5,923 nt of DNA from positions 1 through 5,923 of the forward strand of contig JAFNWZ010000020.1 in the NCBI GenBank assembly GCA_017379255.1, given 5' to 3'. Positions 1-5,923 of the stretch are shown piece after piece. A program made the position numbers and the translations under genes. The stretch comes from Akkermansia sp. GTDB taxonomy: Bacteria; Verrucomicrobiota; Verrucomicrobiia; Verrucomicrobiales; Akkermansiaceae. The notes under the pieces are model-generated. The model was not told where the DNA came from, made no database searches, and saw only the letters and a list, made by a program, of their open reading frames with translations. Each line of letters begins with the position of its first letter. Positions within the stretch are counted from its first letter, which is position 1.

Positions 1-2475
1 CGGTGGTGACTGTGTGCTGCACCGAGCCGTTCTTGGAGTAAGTGAAGCCAGCGGAGCGCCCCATGGCATCGCGTGTCTCGGTGATGATGTGCATGATCCC
101 CCCCGCCAGCAGAGAATCCGTTTCCAGCTCGCCGTAGGTGTTGTAGTCGAAGGTGCGCACACCGGCATCATCCGTCACTTGGGTGAGCTGACCGAGGTGG
201 TTGTAGGTGTAGCTGCGGGCGGCGGTGGAGTCGCTGTAGCTTGTACCCAGCAGCAATCCGCGAGCCGTTTCGTAGCAATGAGTCTTTACATTACCTCGTG
301 CATCCGTTTCAGTGGCAAGGCGGTTGAAACTGTCATAGGTTTTCACCACGGAGCTGTTGTCTGCATATGTCTTGCGAAGCTCCAAGCCGGTGGCGGAGTC
401 GAAGCTCCAAGTCGTCTCATCACCATCCGTACGCTCGGAGGGATCGGTGCTGATGGTTTCTGTCCCGGCGCGGAAGGTGCGAAGCGTGGTCATGTTGTCT
501 GCCTCATCGTACCCGAAACAGGCGGGGTGCATAGCAGTACCCCATTCGGCCACTTTGCGTCCACGGCTATCATAGCGGTAGCAGGTGGTGTTACCCTGCG
601 CATCGGTAATGACAGCAGGCAAGTCATGCGCGGAATCATAAGCCGTAGAGGTCACATTCTCCGCTGCATCCGTTACCGAAAGTGTTCGATTGGCGATATC
701 CGTCACCGTGGTGGTGGCGTTGCCGCGACCATCGGTTTGGGTGAGCAGCATACCACCTGCCGTGAAGCTGCGCGTGGCGGTGATCACAATGCCTGCCGTG
801 TCTTTCTGCGACAGGTCAAATCCATCCACCGTCACCGCTTCCGCGGTGATATTAGAGGTGGGCACAGAGCTGTATCGGGTGCGTTTCGCACCATTGTTAT
901 ACACCACCCAATCCGCAGAGGACAAGCCTCGTTCGTTGATAACGATGACTTTTTCTGCAAGTGTGGACAAAAGCTGCGAAATGAGCTGCTTTTGCACGCT
1001 CACCAGCAAGCCACCCGCAGCGTTGTAACGAGTTTGCGTGCGGCAGAAGAAGATGCCTTCCTCGGTTTCCTCCAGCGCGTAGGCGAGCTCCGTAATGGGC
1101 GAGTTTGTGCGGCTCGGTTCCTCGGCCAAGGCTAGCGTCTGCTTCACCACGTTGCCGAAGGAATCGTACTCGTAGAGCGTGGGAGCGGTCGCGGCATCTC
1201 CGGTGCTTTGCCATTGCTTTACGAGCTGCCCCTTGGCATTGTACTCGCTGATAGAGCTCAGCATCGCCTCGGTGGTAGTGGGCTGCACCTGCTGCACCGT
1301 TTGCCCGAAGCCGTTGGAGAGCGTCTGCGAGAGTAGCGTACCCACTTCATCTGCCAAGCGCACCGTGGTACAAAGCAGGCTGTCCTGCACGCCGTATTCA
1401 TATATCAGCGCGCGCTGACCAGTGCCGCCCACAGCAGCGAGCGAACCATCGGCATGAAGGGTGGAGATAAGTGTCGCGCTGGCGGGCGTGGTCACCGTGG
1501 TGGAGAGGCCATCTTCGCTGTAAGCCGTAGTTGTGGTGCGCCCCAGCGCATCCGTACGGGAAACCTCTCGCCCGAGCATGTCGTACTGGGTGGTTTCTAT
1601 GGTAGTCATGGCTCCGATATCCTTGCGCTCCGTGAGTACTCGGTCAGCCGCATCGCTGGTGTAAGTGGTGATGGTTTCAGGAGTGATGACAACGCCATCC
1701 TCCAGAATCTCCTCACGAATCACCTCTTCCAACTGGTGAGCTGCATTGTAACCATAGGTGGTAGTTACTCCATCCTCATCCGTCACCGAAAGCGGGCCAC
1801 AACACATCATCGTGCGAGTCGTTACACGACCATTGCCACGAGTGCGCTTCACCCAATTATTTTCGCAGTCATACTCATAGCTTTCGGATTCCGTCAAAGC
1901 CCAAGTACCATTGCTGAGCAGACGATATACTTCATGGCGCATGTTGTTACCCACGGCAGAAATATACGTCACATCGCGGCGACTATGAGCGGGAACAGCT
2001 TCACCATTGGCACGAGTTTCCGCTGTTACCTTGTAAACAGCACCGAAATCGCTGCAAGCTTCGTAGCTATACCACGTCTGAACTCCATCCATACCCTGGC
2101 GCATACGCAGACGGCCACGGCAAAGAGATTCTTCTGCGGTGTCTAGCCATGTTTCCGTGATTTCAACACGCGGCTCGGTACAACCCAATGCCTGGGTGGA
2201 TTTGGTCACACGGCGATAACCATCCTGTTCCTCATAGGTGAAATCCTCCCGCCAGACCTGCGTTGCCGTTTCGTTGAGCACAGCGCGGCGGTAGCTGATA
2301 TCAGGGTCAGCGCTATTTTCCTCGCGATAGTAAGTGTACACAGCCAGCGTATGGTTGCCGTGGTAAGGAGTCATGCGAACCATTTCACGGCCACAGTCAT
2401 CGTATGTGAAAGAGCTGACAGCGCCACTCGGAGAAATCTCCTTGATGCGGCGACCTTCCGAATCATATTCATAAA
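1..2475 (-). repeat. YD-repeat array within the RHS protein
   Basis: From about residue 605 to the window edge the protein is built of degenerate repeats of roughly 20 residues carrying a Y-x-Y-D/N-x-x-G-R/x signature followed by a short strand and T-D-x-x-G-x. Clear units start at residues 605, 844 (YGYNAAHQL), 901, 1038, 1236 and 1359, with weaker ones between. In this family the repeats wind into the wall of the beta-shell. The phrase RGRKVAEWG followed by FGYDEADNM around residues 1241-1265 marks the more conserved part that precedes the RHS core. The repeats are diverged at DNA level, so no long direct nucleotide repeats are obvious. Confidence 0.85.
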
Positions 2476-4285
2476 GCGTGGTCAGAGCACCGGGGCTGCC
2501 GTAACCCAGCGTGCGGGAAATACAAAGATGCCCGGTAGCCCCCTTCTGCCAGATTTCAGCCACACATTCATCGGGAGAATTGATATCACCACGATGCAGT
2601 GTGGTCACAAGACGATACTGTTCAGGGGCATCTTCGTCCTCTTGCTCAATCAACTCTCGAGCTACATGGCGGCAGATTTTCGCAGTTCCCGAGCCTTGTT
2701 CTGTACTCCATGCACCGTCTGTACCGTAAATGAAGCGGGAAACCTGCGGTTCACGAGTCAGCACCGTGTCGGTCATCTGCAAGGTCGCATTCTCAATATT
2801 GCCTACCACCTCAACGGTACGCCAGGGAGAACCACTCACTGCAAAGAGCTTTGTCTCGGTATTCTGAGCCCCTACCTGATGAGGCAGATAGAACGCCATG
2901 CGATACCCGGTTTCGGTTACGGAATCAACCACCATGAGGCCATCCCAGGCATTCCACAGCTGAGCAATCGCACCATCTCCATCGCGAACCACCTGCAAAG
3001 TCGAGGAGATATCGGCGGATTCGTAAGTACGGCCACTCTTGGTGGTATAAGCGGAGAGCATGTTCATGTTGCCGTCATCATCTGCATCGTAACGAGCAAC
3101 GCCGCCACGTTTATCCTGTAAGTTCAAACTACGGGTAACGGTATTGCGTGCAGCATTTGTTGCGCGCAGCATGTTACCTTTACCACCGCGCTTGGCAGAA
3201 CCTGCCAGCGGGGATACGAGACCATCCGCAAAGCAGAAATAATTGACGCGAGAACTGCCGGAACGAATCTGGAATGCGCCATTGAGGGTTTTTTCAGACG
3301 TACCACCGGAAGCCAGCACCTGCGTATCAAAGGGGTGATTGAATGACAACGCAGCAGGAGTGCAAAGTTCAGTGGTAAACTCACGGGCACGGATTTCCAA
3401 TGCACCATCAGGAATACCGGCCATACCACGGAAAGTGGCAAAGTTCATGCGCCAGAGCATATCCTGCAAACCACCACGCACCGTCACCTTTCGCCCTGCA
3501 CCGGAAGAAGAGGTCATAGTTGTAGCCTCGCCATCAGTATCCACCGTCATGGCAACAGCAGACGCGGCTCCACCGGAAGCACCGGCATTACCACCGCAAC
3601 CGGCACCGGATTCGGGCTCGCCATTGTCTCCTGCGCCATTCTCGTCCTTGTCGCAACCGCAATCAGGCTGCGGATTCTGAATATCGCAGGTCTGAGGACA
3701 CGTTTCATCCTCACCCTCATCCTCATGATCAACAGGCGGGATGTCTACAGGTGCCGGCACAATTTCTTCACCGTCTACATTCAGAGTGATATCGCACCGG
3801 AAACGGGCGATATTGGGAATGCCCTCAGGAAGCGTAATGTTGCAGTAAGTTGTTGATACCTTATATGTGCCGGGGACAATAGAAGCAGATTTACTAACTT
3901 CTGTATACGTACCACCACCATACTGTCCACGCGGGCCGAGTACAAGAGATATCGGGCCGACAGAAACAGAGCCCAAGTCATCTGCACCAAGAACCACACT
4001 AATGGTAGCGGAGTCGCATTCGGGTACAGTAATGTACCAGCTGTTACTTTCGCTACGCGGAGCGTTGGGATCCGTTGCACGAGCTCCATTGCTAGCAAGA
4101 GCAATGCCGTCATTGGTATTGGTATCGATATTCATAGTAGTATCAGAGATTGTGGCACAATCGGTGCCGGAGTTAAAGTTGGCAGAAGCGAGAGCTGCTG
4201 CGTTTCCGGGGGTGATGTGGGTAACATCGGCGGCATTCACGTCAGAGACGGAACCATCAGTCTTATTTGCGTTATCTTTTTTCAT
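1..4285 (-). CDS. RHS/YD-repeat protein, 3' end outside window
   Basis: One open frame runs from the ATG at 4285-4283 to the left edge, 1428 codons with no stop. Family knowledge: RHS proteins fold as a large hollow beta-shell that often encapsulates a variable C-terminal toxin. Visible order: residues 1-180, a hydrophilic beta-rich domain (ITVPEC, GADDLGSVSVG, PGTYKVS) with Cys43, 90, 148 and 164; residues 180-250, an acidic, Gly- and Cys-rich linker; residues 265-600, a conserved pre-repeat region containing MAGIPDGALEI; from about 605, YD repeats such as YEYDSEGR (605), YDMLGRE (901), YEYDSFGN (1038), YRYDSRGR (1236) and YTYNHLGQL (1359). A CCG motif lies at 828-830. No hydrophobic signal peptide, membrane segment, PAAR or VgrG-like region is seen at the N-terminus. 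The start is preceded by a weak AGGGA (4300-4296), 10 nt from ATG. The C-terminal cargo and any immunity gene would lie left of the window. Export route and target are unknown. Confidence 0.93.
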   Translation of the reverse strand, partial: MKKDNANKTDGSVSDVNAADVTHITPGNAAALASANFNSGTDCATISDTTMNIDTNTNDGIALASNGARATDPNAPRSESNSWYITVPECDSATISVVLGADDLGSVSVGPISLVLGPRGQYGGGTYTEVSKSASIVPGTYKVSTTYCNITLPEGIPNIARFRCDITLNVDGEEIVPAPVDIPPVDHEDEGEDETCPQTCDIQNPQPDCGCDKDENGAGDNGEPESGAGCGGNAGASGGAASAVAMTVDTDGEATTMTSSSGAGRKVTVRGGLQDMLWRMNFATFRGMAGIPDGALEIRAREFTTELCTPAALSFNHPFDTQVLASGGTSEKTLNGAFQIRSGSSRVNYFCFADGLVSPLAGSAKRGGKGNMLRATNAARNTVTRSLNLQDKRGGVARYDADDDGNMNMLSAYTTKSGRTYESADISSTLQVVRDGDGAIAQLWNAWDGLMVVDSVTETGYRMAFYLPHQVGAQNTETKLFAVSGSPWRTVEVVGNIENATLQMTDTVLTREPQVSRFIYGTDGAWSTEQGSGTAKICRHVARELIEQEDEDAPEQYRLVTTLHRGDINSPDECVAEIWQKGATGHLCISRTLGYGSPGALTTLYEYDSEGRRIKEISPSGAVSSFTYDDCGREMVRMTPYHGNHTLAVYTYYREENSADPDISYRRAVLNETATQVWREDFTYEEQDGYRRVTKSTQALGCTEPRVEITETWLDTAEESLCRGRLRMRQGMDGVQTWYSYEACSDFGAVYKVTAETRANGEAVPAHSRRDVTYISAVGNNMRHEVYRLLSNGTWALTESESYEYDCENNWVKRTRGNGRVTTRTMMCCGPLSVTDEDGVTTTYGYNAAHQLEEVIREEILEDGVVITPETITTYTSDAADRVLTERKDIGAMTTIETTQYDMLGREVSRTDALGRTTTTAYSEDGLSTTVTTPASATLISTLHADGSLAAVGGTGQRALIYEYGVQDSLLCTTVRLADEVGTLLSQTLSNGFGQTVQQVQPTTTEAMLSSISEYNAKGQLVKQWQSTGDAATAPTLYEYDSFGNVVKQTLALAEEPSRTNSPITELAYALEETEEGIFFCRTQTRYNAAGGLLVSVQKQLISQLLSTLAEKVIVINERGLSSADWVVYNNGAKRTRYSSVPTSNITAEAVTVDGFDLSQKDTAGIVITATRSFTAGGMLLTQTDGRGNATTTVTDIANRTLSVTDAAENVTSTAYDSAHDLPAVITDAQGNTTCYRYDSRGRKVAEWGTAMHPACFGYDEADNMTTLRTFRAGTETISTDPSERTDGDETTWSFDSATGLELRKTYADNSSVVKTYDSFNRLATETDARGNVKTHCYETARGLLLGTSYSDSTAARSYTYNHLGQLTQVTDDAGVRTFDYNTYGELETDSLLAGGIMHIITETRDAMGRSAGFTYSKNGSVQHTVTT
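3536..3748 (-). other. Acidic, Cys/Gly-rich linker of the RHS protein
   Basis: Residues 180-250 form a low-complexity stretch: Asp/Glu-rich (VDHEDEGEDE), then cysteines at 196, 200, 209, 211 and 230 (C-x3-C-x8-C-x-C-x18-C), then a Gly/Ala/Ser-rich tail. It separates the N-terminal beta domain from the conserved pre-repeat region and looks flexible. The cysteine spacing could support a small metal site or disulfides; the sequence alone does not decide. I recall similar Cys-rich linkers in verrucomicrobial RHS proteins, which is recollection rather than a search result. Confidence 0.7.
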
Positions 4286-4331
4286 AGAATGTTGTTCCCT
4301 GCCCTCTTGGCAGATTGGGTAAAGGGTACAA

Positions 4332-4359
4332 TCAATACAGAAAAACAGCCAGTTCAAAA
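4332..4359 (-). promoter_or_regulatory. Possible promoter of the RHS gene
   Basis: On the minus strand TTTTGA (4359-4354) is followed after 16 bp by TATTGA (4337-4332). Transcription would start near 4325, giving a leader of about 40 nt before the RHS ATG. Both hexamers are imperfect and the region is AT-rich, so the call is weak. No better candidate is obvious between here and the divergent small-RNA promoter. Confidence 0.3.
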
Positions 4360-4411
4360 ACACTCCCGGCAGCACGTTCCACACGGAATGCGCAACCGGG
4401 TACCACTCTGC

Positions 4412-4432
4412 ACATGGCATAACCAGCCATGT
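4412..4432. repeat. Inverted repeat ACATGGC-N7-GCCATGT
   Basis: Perfect 7-bp arms (4412-4418 and 4426-4432) flank a 7-bp spacer in the intergenic region upstream of the RHS start. The right arm recurs in a CAGCCATGT direct repeat 33 bp further right (4457-4465). It could be an operator for a dimeric regulator or chance dyad symmetry; there is no T-tract, so it is not an intrinsic terminator. Confidence 0.4.
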
Positions 4433-4458
4433 AAATTCAACGAATCAGGAAGAGGACA

Positions 4459-4471
4459 GCCATGTTATGGC
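4459..4471. repeat. Short palindrome GCCAT-GTT-ATGGC
   Basis: Perfect 5-bp arms around a 3-bp centre. It shares the GCCATGT element with the inverted repeat at 4412-4432 and lies about 43 bp upstream of the -35 box of the small-RNA promoter. The pair of related dyads suggests a possible regulator-binding region between the two divergent units, without further support. Confidence 0.35.
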
Positions 4472-4513
4472 GAGAAAAAAGGTGAGAAAACAGTAGATTT
4501 TATGTTATTTCTC

Positions 4514-4542
4514 TTGACGCGATACAACAAATCAGGTATATT
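4514..4542 (+). promoter_or_regulatory. Strong sigma-70-type promoter of the small RNA
   Basis: TTGACG (4514-4519, 5 of 6 to consensus) and TATATT (4537-4542, 5 of 6) are separated by an optimal 17 bp. The 40 bp upstream are AT-rich with A- and T-tracts (for example 4475-4480 and 4498-4510), as in an UP element that boosts strong promoters. Start of transcription is expected near G4549. This is the best promoter match in the window and it points toward the terminator at 4615-4652. Confidence 0.75.
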
Positions 4543-4548
4543 TCCCCT

Positions 4549-4652
4549 GTCTTCGGGACTGGACGTAAAATAAGTTCCCGGGCTCGAAAGGGTCCGATTC
4601 ATAGGGTAGTTGGGCACCCAGGAGCTTCGGCTCCTGGGTGACTTCCTTTTTT
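4549..4652 (+). ncRNA. Putative small structured RNA, family unknown
   Basis: The stretch between a near-consensus promoter and a strong terminator predicts a transcript of about 104 nt. It contains no ATG and no plausible reading frame. Visible structure: a first hairpin pairing CGGGA (4554-4558) with TCCCG (4576-4580); a second hairpin, CGGGCTC (4579-4585) with GGGTCCG (4590-4596), seven pairs including two G-U, closed by a GAAA tetraloop; a short single-stranded stretch at about 4597-4614; and the terminator stem. GGAC (4561-4564) in the first loop is complementary to GTCC (4592-4595), offering an alternative fold or pseudoknot. I do not recognise 6S, SRP, tmRNA or a common riboswitch. The alternative reading is an attenuating leader of glnS, but glnS has its own promoter candidate downstream, so an independent RNA is favoured. 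Confidence 0.6.
4615..4652 (+). terminator. Rho-independent terminator with UUCG tetraloop
   Basis: An 11-bp perfect stem (4615-4625 with 4630-4640) is capped by TTCG closed by a C-G pair, an extra-stable tetraloop. It is followed by ACTTCC and six T (4647-4652). The T-tract lies only on the plus strand side, so it stops rightward transcription. It separates the small RNA from glnS, whose ATG is 97 nt further right. Confidence 0.9.
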
Positions 4653-4713
4653 CAGGGCTGGCAGTTTGAAAGCATCCGCCCTCTTTCTCTCTATGTCATG
4701 AGCCGGAATTCGC

Positions 4714-4742
4714 TTGATTTACGGGGGATTTGGCGTTAGAAT
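4714..4742 (+). promoter_or_regulatory. glnS promoter giving a probable leaderless mRNA
   Basis: TTGATT (4714-4719) and TAGAAT (4737-4742, 5 of 6 to TATAAT) are 17 bp apart. The -10 box ends 7 bp before the A of the glnS ATG at 4750, the usual distance to a transcription start, so the message would begin at or within a base or two of the start codon. The absence of a Shine-Dalgarno sequence in front of glnS fits this. Confidence 0.6.
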
Positions 4743-4749
4743 CGCGCGC

Positions 4750-5923
4750 ATGACCACAGAGGAGAAAAAAGATTTCATCCGCGACATGGTAGCAAAGGAC
4801 CTGGCGGAAGGCTATTGCGAAGTGCCGATTACGCGTTTCCCGCCGGAGCCGAACGGCTACCTGCACATCGGCCATGCCAAGGCCATCTGCCTGGATTTTG
4901 GTCTGGCCAAGGAGTATGCCCACCTGGGGGCTGTTTGCCACCTGCGTTTCGATGACACGAACCCCTGCAAGGAAGATATTGAGTTCGTGAACTCCATTCA
5001 GGAAGACATCCGCTGGCTGGGTTTCGACTGGGGCGAGCACCTGTACTGGGCTTCCAACATTTTTGATTTTTACTATGACTGCGCCGTGGCCCTCATCAAG
5101 AAAGGCCTGGCGTACGTGGACCTGCAGGACCGCGAAACGATGCGCCAGCAGCGCGGCAACCTGGTGACCCCCGGTGTGGAATCGCCCTACCGCAACACCT
5201 CTGTGGAGGATAACCTGGCTCTGTTTGAGGCGATGAAGCGCGGCGATTACGCCGAGGGTGCAGCCGTGCTGCGCGCCAAGATTGATATGGCCAGCAGCAA
5301 CATGAACATGCGCGACCCTGTCATCTACCGCATTTCATACGACCACCACCACAACACGGGTAACACCTGGTGCATCTACCCGATGTATGATTTTGCCCAC
5401 CCGCTGGAGGATGCCTACGAGCACATCACCCACTCGCTCTGCACACTGGAGTTTGAAAACCATCGCCCGCTTTACGAATGGGTCATCGACAACTGCCCCG
5501 TGCCTGCCAAGCCGAAGCAGCGCGAATTCTCCCGTCTGAACATCACCTACACCGTAATGAGCAAGCGCAAGCTGCGCCAGATGGTGGAAGAAGGCTATGT
5601 GGCTGGCTGGGATGACCCCCGCATGCCCACGATTTGCGGCATGCGCCGCCGTGGTTACCCCGCCAAGGCCATTGTGGATTTCTGCGAGGGTGTGGGTATC
5701 ACCAAGTTCAATGGCAACACCGATGTGGCCCGTCTGGAGAACGCCGTGCGCGGCGAACTCAATGCGAACGCCGAGCGCCGCATGGCCGTGCTCAAGCCGC
5801 TGAAGCTTGTGCTGACAAATGTGGCCGATGATTTCGAGGAAGAGGTTGAAGTGGTCATCAACCCCGAACAGCCGGAACTCGGCAACCGCAAGCTCATCCT
5901 TACCAAGGAAGTGTGGATTGAGC
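4750..5923 (+). CDS. glnS: Glutaminyl-tRNA synthetase, 5' part
   Basis: Cytoplasmic class I synthetase that charges tRNA-Gln with glutamine using ATP. The window holds 391 residues; bacterial GlnRS is about 550, so the C-terminal anticodon-binding part is mostly outside. Seen: FPPEPNGYLHIGH with HIGH at 39-42; LRFDDTNP with Asp68-69; CIYPMYDF at 208-215; HSLCTLEF with Cys231; Gln257 in KQREFSRLN; and VMSKRK (269-274), the KMSKS-type loop. Tyr213, Cys231 and Gln257 match, by my alignment from memory, the E. coli residues Tyr211, Cys229 and Gln255 that line the glutamine pocket, which argues for GlnRS rather than GluRS. The ATG at 4750 gives the normal short N-terminal extension. An in-frame stop lies at 4699, and the only earlier start is a TTG at 4714. 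No Shine-Dalgarno precedes the ATG, and a promoter -10 box ends 7 bp before it. Confidence 0.98.
   Translation, partial: MTTEEKKDFIRDMVAKDLAEGYCEVPITRFPPEPNGYLHIGHAKAICLDFGLAKEYAHLGAVCHLRFDDTNPCKEDIEFVNSIQEDIRWLGFDWGEHLYWASNIFDFYYDCAVALIKKGLAYVDLQDRETMRQQRGNLVTPGVESPYRNTSVEDNLALFEAMKRGDYAEGAAVLRAKIDMASSNMNMRDPVIYRISYDHHHNTGNTWCIYPMYDFAHPLEDAYEHITHSLCTLEFENHRPLYEWVIDNCPVPAKPKQREFSRLNITYTVMSKRKLRQMVEEGYVAGWDDPRMPTICGMRRRGYPAKAIVDFCEGVGITKFNGNTDVARLENAVRGELNANAERRMAVLKPLKLVLTNVADDFEEEVEVVINPEQPELGNRKLILTKEVWIE

Noticed and set aside
14..1135. A 373-codon open frame on the plus strand, opposite the RHS gene
   Set aside because: It is the antisense shadow of the RHS coding frame. Its protein has no recognisable family features, while the minus strand encodes clear YD repeats throughout.
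1454..3121. Further plus-strand open frames of 230-256 codons opposite the RHS gene
   Set aside because: They are low in stops because of the codon use of the minus-strand gene; composition and lack of motifs show they are shadows.
4467..4496. Nine-codon frame MARKKVRKQ preceded by an AGGAAGAGGA stretch
   Set aside because: There is a Shine-Dalgarno-like sequence at a workable distance, but the frame is too short to support as a gene, and it lies within the AT-rich region upstream of the small-RNA promoter. An overlapping seven-codon frame from 4462 has the same problem.
4217..4573. Plus-strand open frame spanning the RHS start and the intergenic region
   Set aside because: It overlaps the RHS N-terminus, runs through the small-RNA promoter, and its protein shows no family features.
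4590..4606. GGGTCCGATTC segment resembling a tRNA T-arm
   Set aside because: No matching acceptor, D or anticodon arms can be built around it, and there is no CCA end.
4549..4652. Possible glutamine riboswitch in front of glnS
   Set aside because: The conserved core of the glutamine (glnA) riboswitch as I remember it is not present, and glnS has its own promoter candidate beyond the terminator.
4696..5040. Minus-strand open frame opposite the start of glnS
   Set aside because: It is the shadow of the well-supported glnS coding sequence.

Overview
The window looks like the chromosome of a Verrucomicrobiota bacterium, most likely a relative of Akkermansia. This rests on the character of the large RHS protein (a cysteine-rich linker, a CCG motif, and RHS-core phrases such as RGRKVAEWG and ACFGYDEADNM that I associate with that phylum) and on moderate-to-high GC. 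No rRNA or other taxonomic marker is present, so the assignment is an inference.

Layout. Positions 4285 down to 1 on the minus strand form one uninterrupted reading frame of at least 1428 codons. It encodes an RHS/YD-repeat protein whose C-terminus (end of the core and any toxin tip) lies beyond the left edge. Positions 4286-4749 are a 464-bp divergent intergenic region. From 4750 to the right edge, on the plus strand, is the first 391 codons of glutaminyl-tRNA synthetase (glnS), also cut by the window.

The intergenic region is the least expected part. It holds a near-consensus sigma-70-type promoter (TTGACG, 17 bp, TATATT) with an AT-rich upstream stretch, followed about 70 bp later by a strong intrinsic terminator: an 11-bp perfect stem closed by a C(UUCG)G tetraloop, then a T-tract. 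Between them is no start codon ATG but a GNRA-capped hairpin, so this looks like an independent small RNA of about 104 nt. I do not recognise its family. A second promoter (TTGATT, 17 bp, TAGAAT) ends 7 bp before the glnS ATG, and no Shine-Dalgarno sequence is present, so glnS is probably translated from a leaderless mRNA. Nearer the RHS gene are two small palindromes sharing a GCCATGT/ACATGGC element, which could be regulator sites.

The three units (RHS gene leftward, small RNA rightward, glnS rightward) seem to be transcribed separately. No functional link between the RHS protein and glnS is suggested by the sequence. No tRNA or rRNA genes, transposases or CRISPR arrays were seen.
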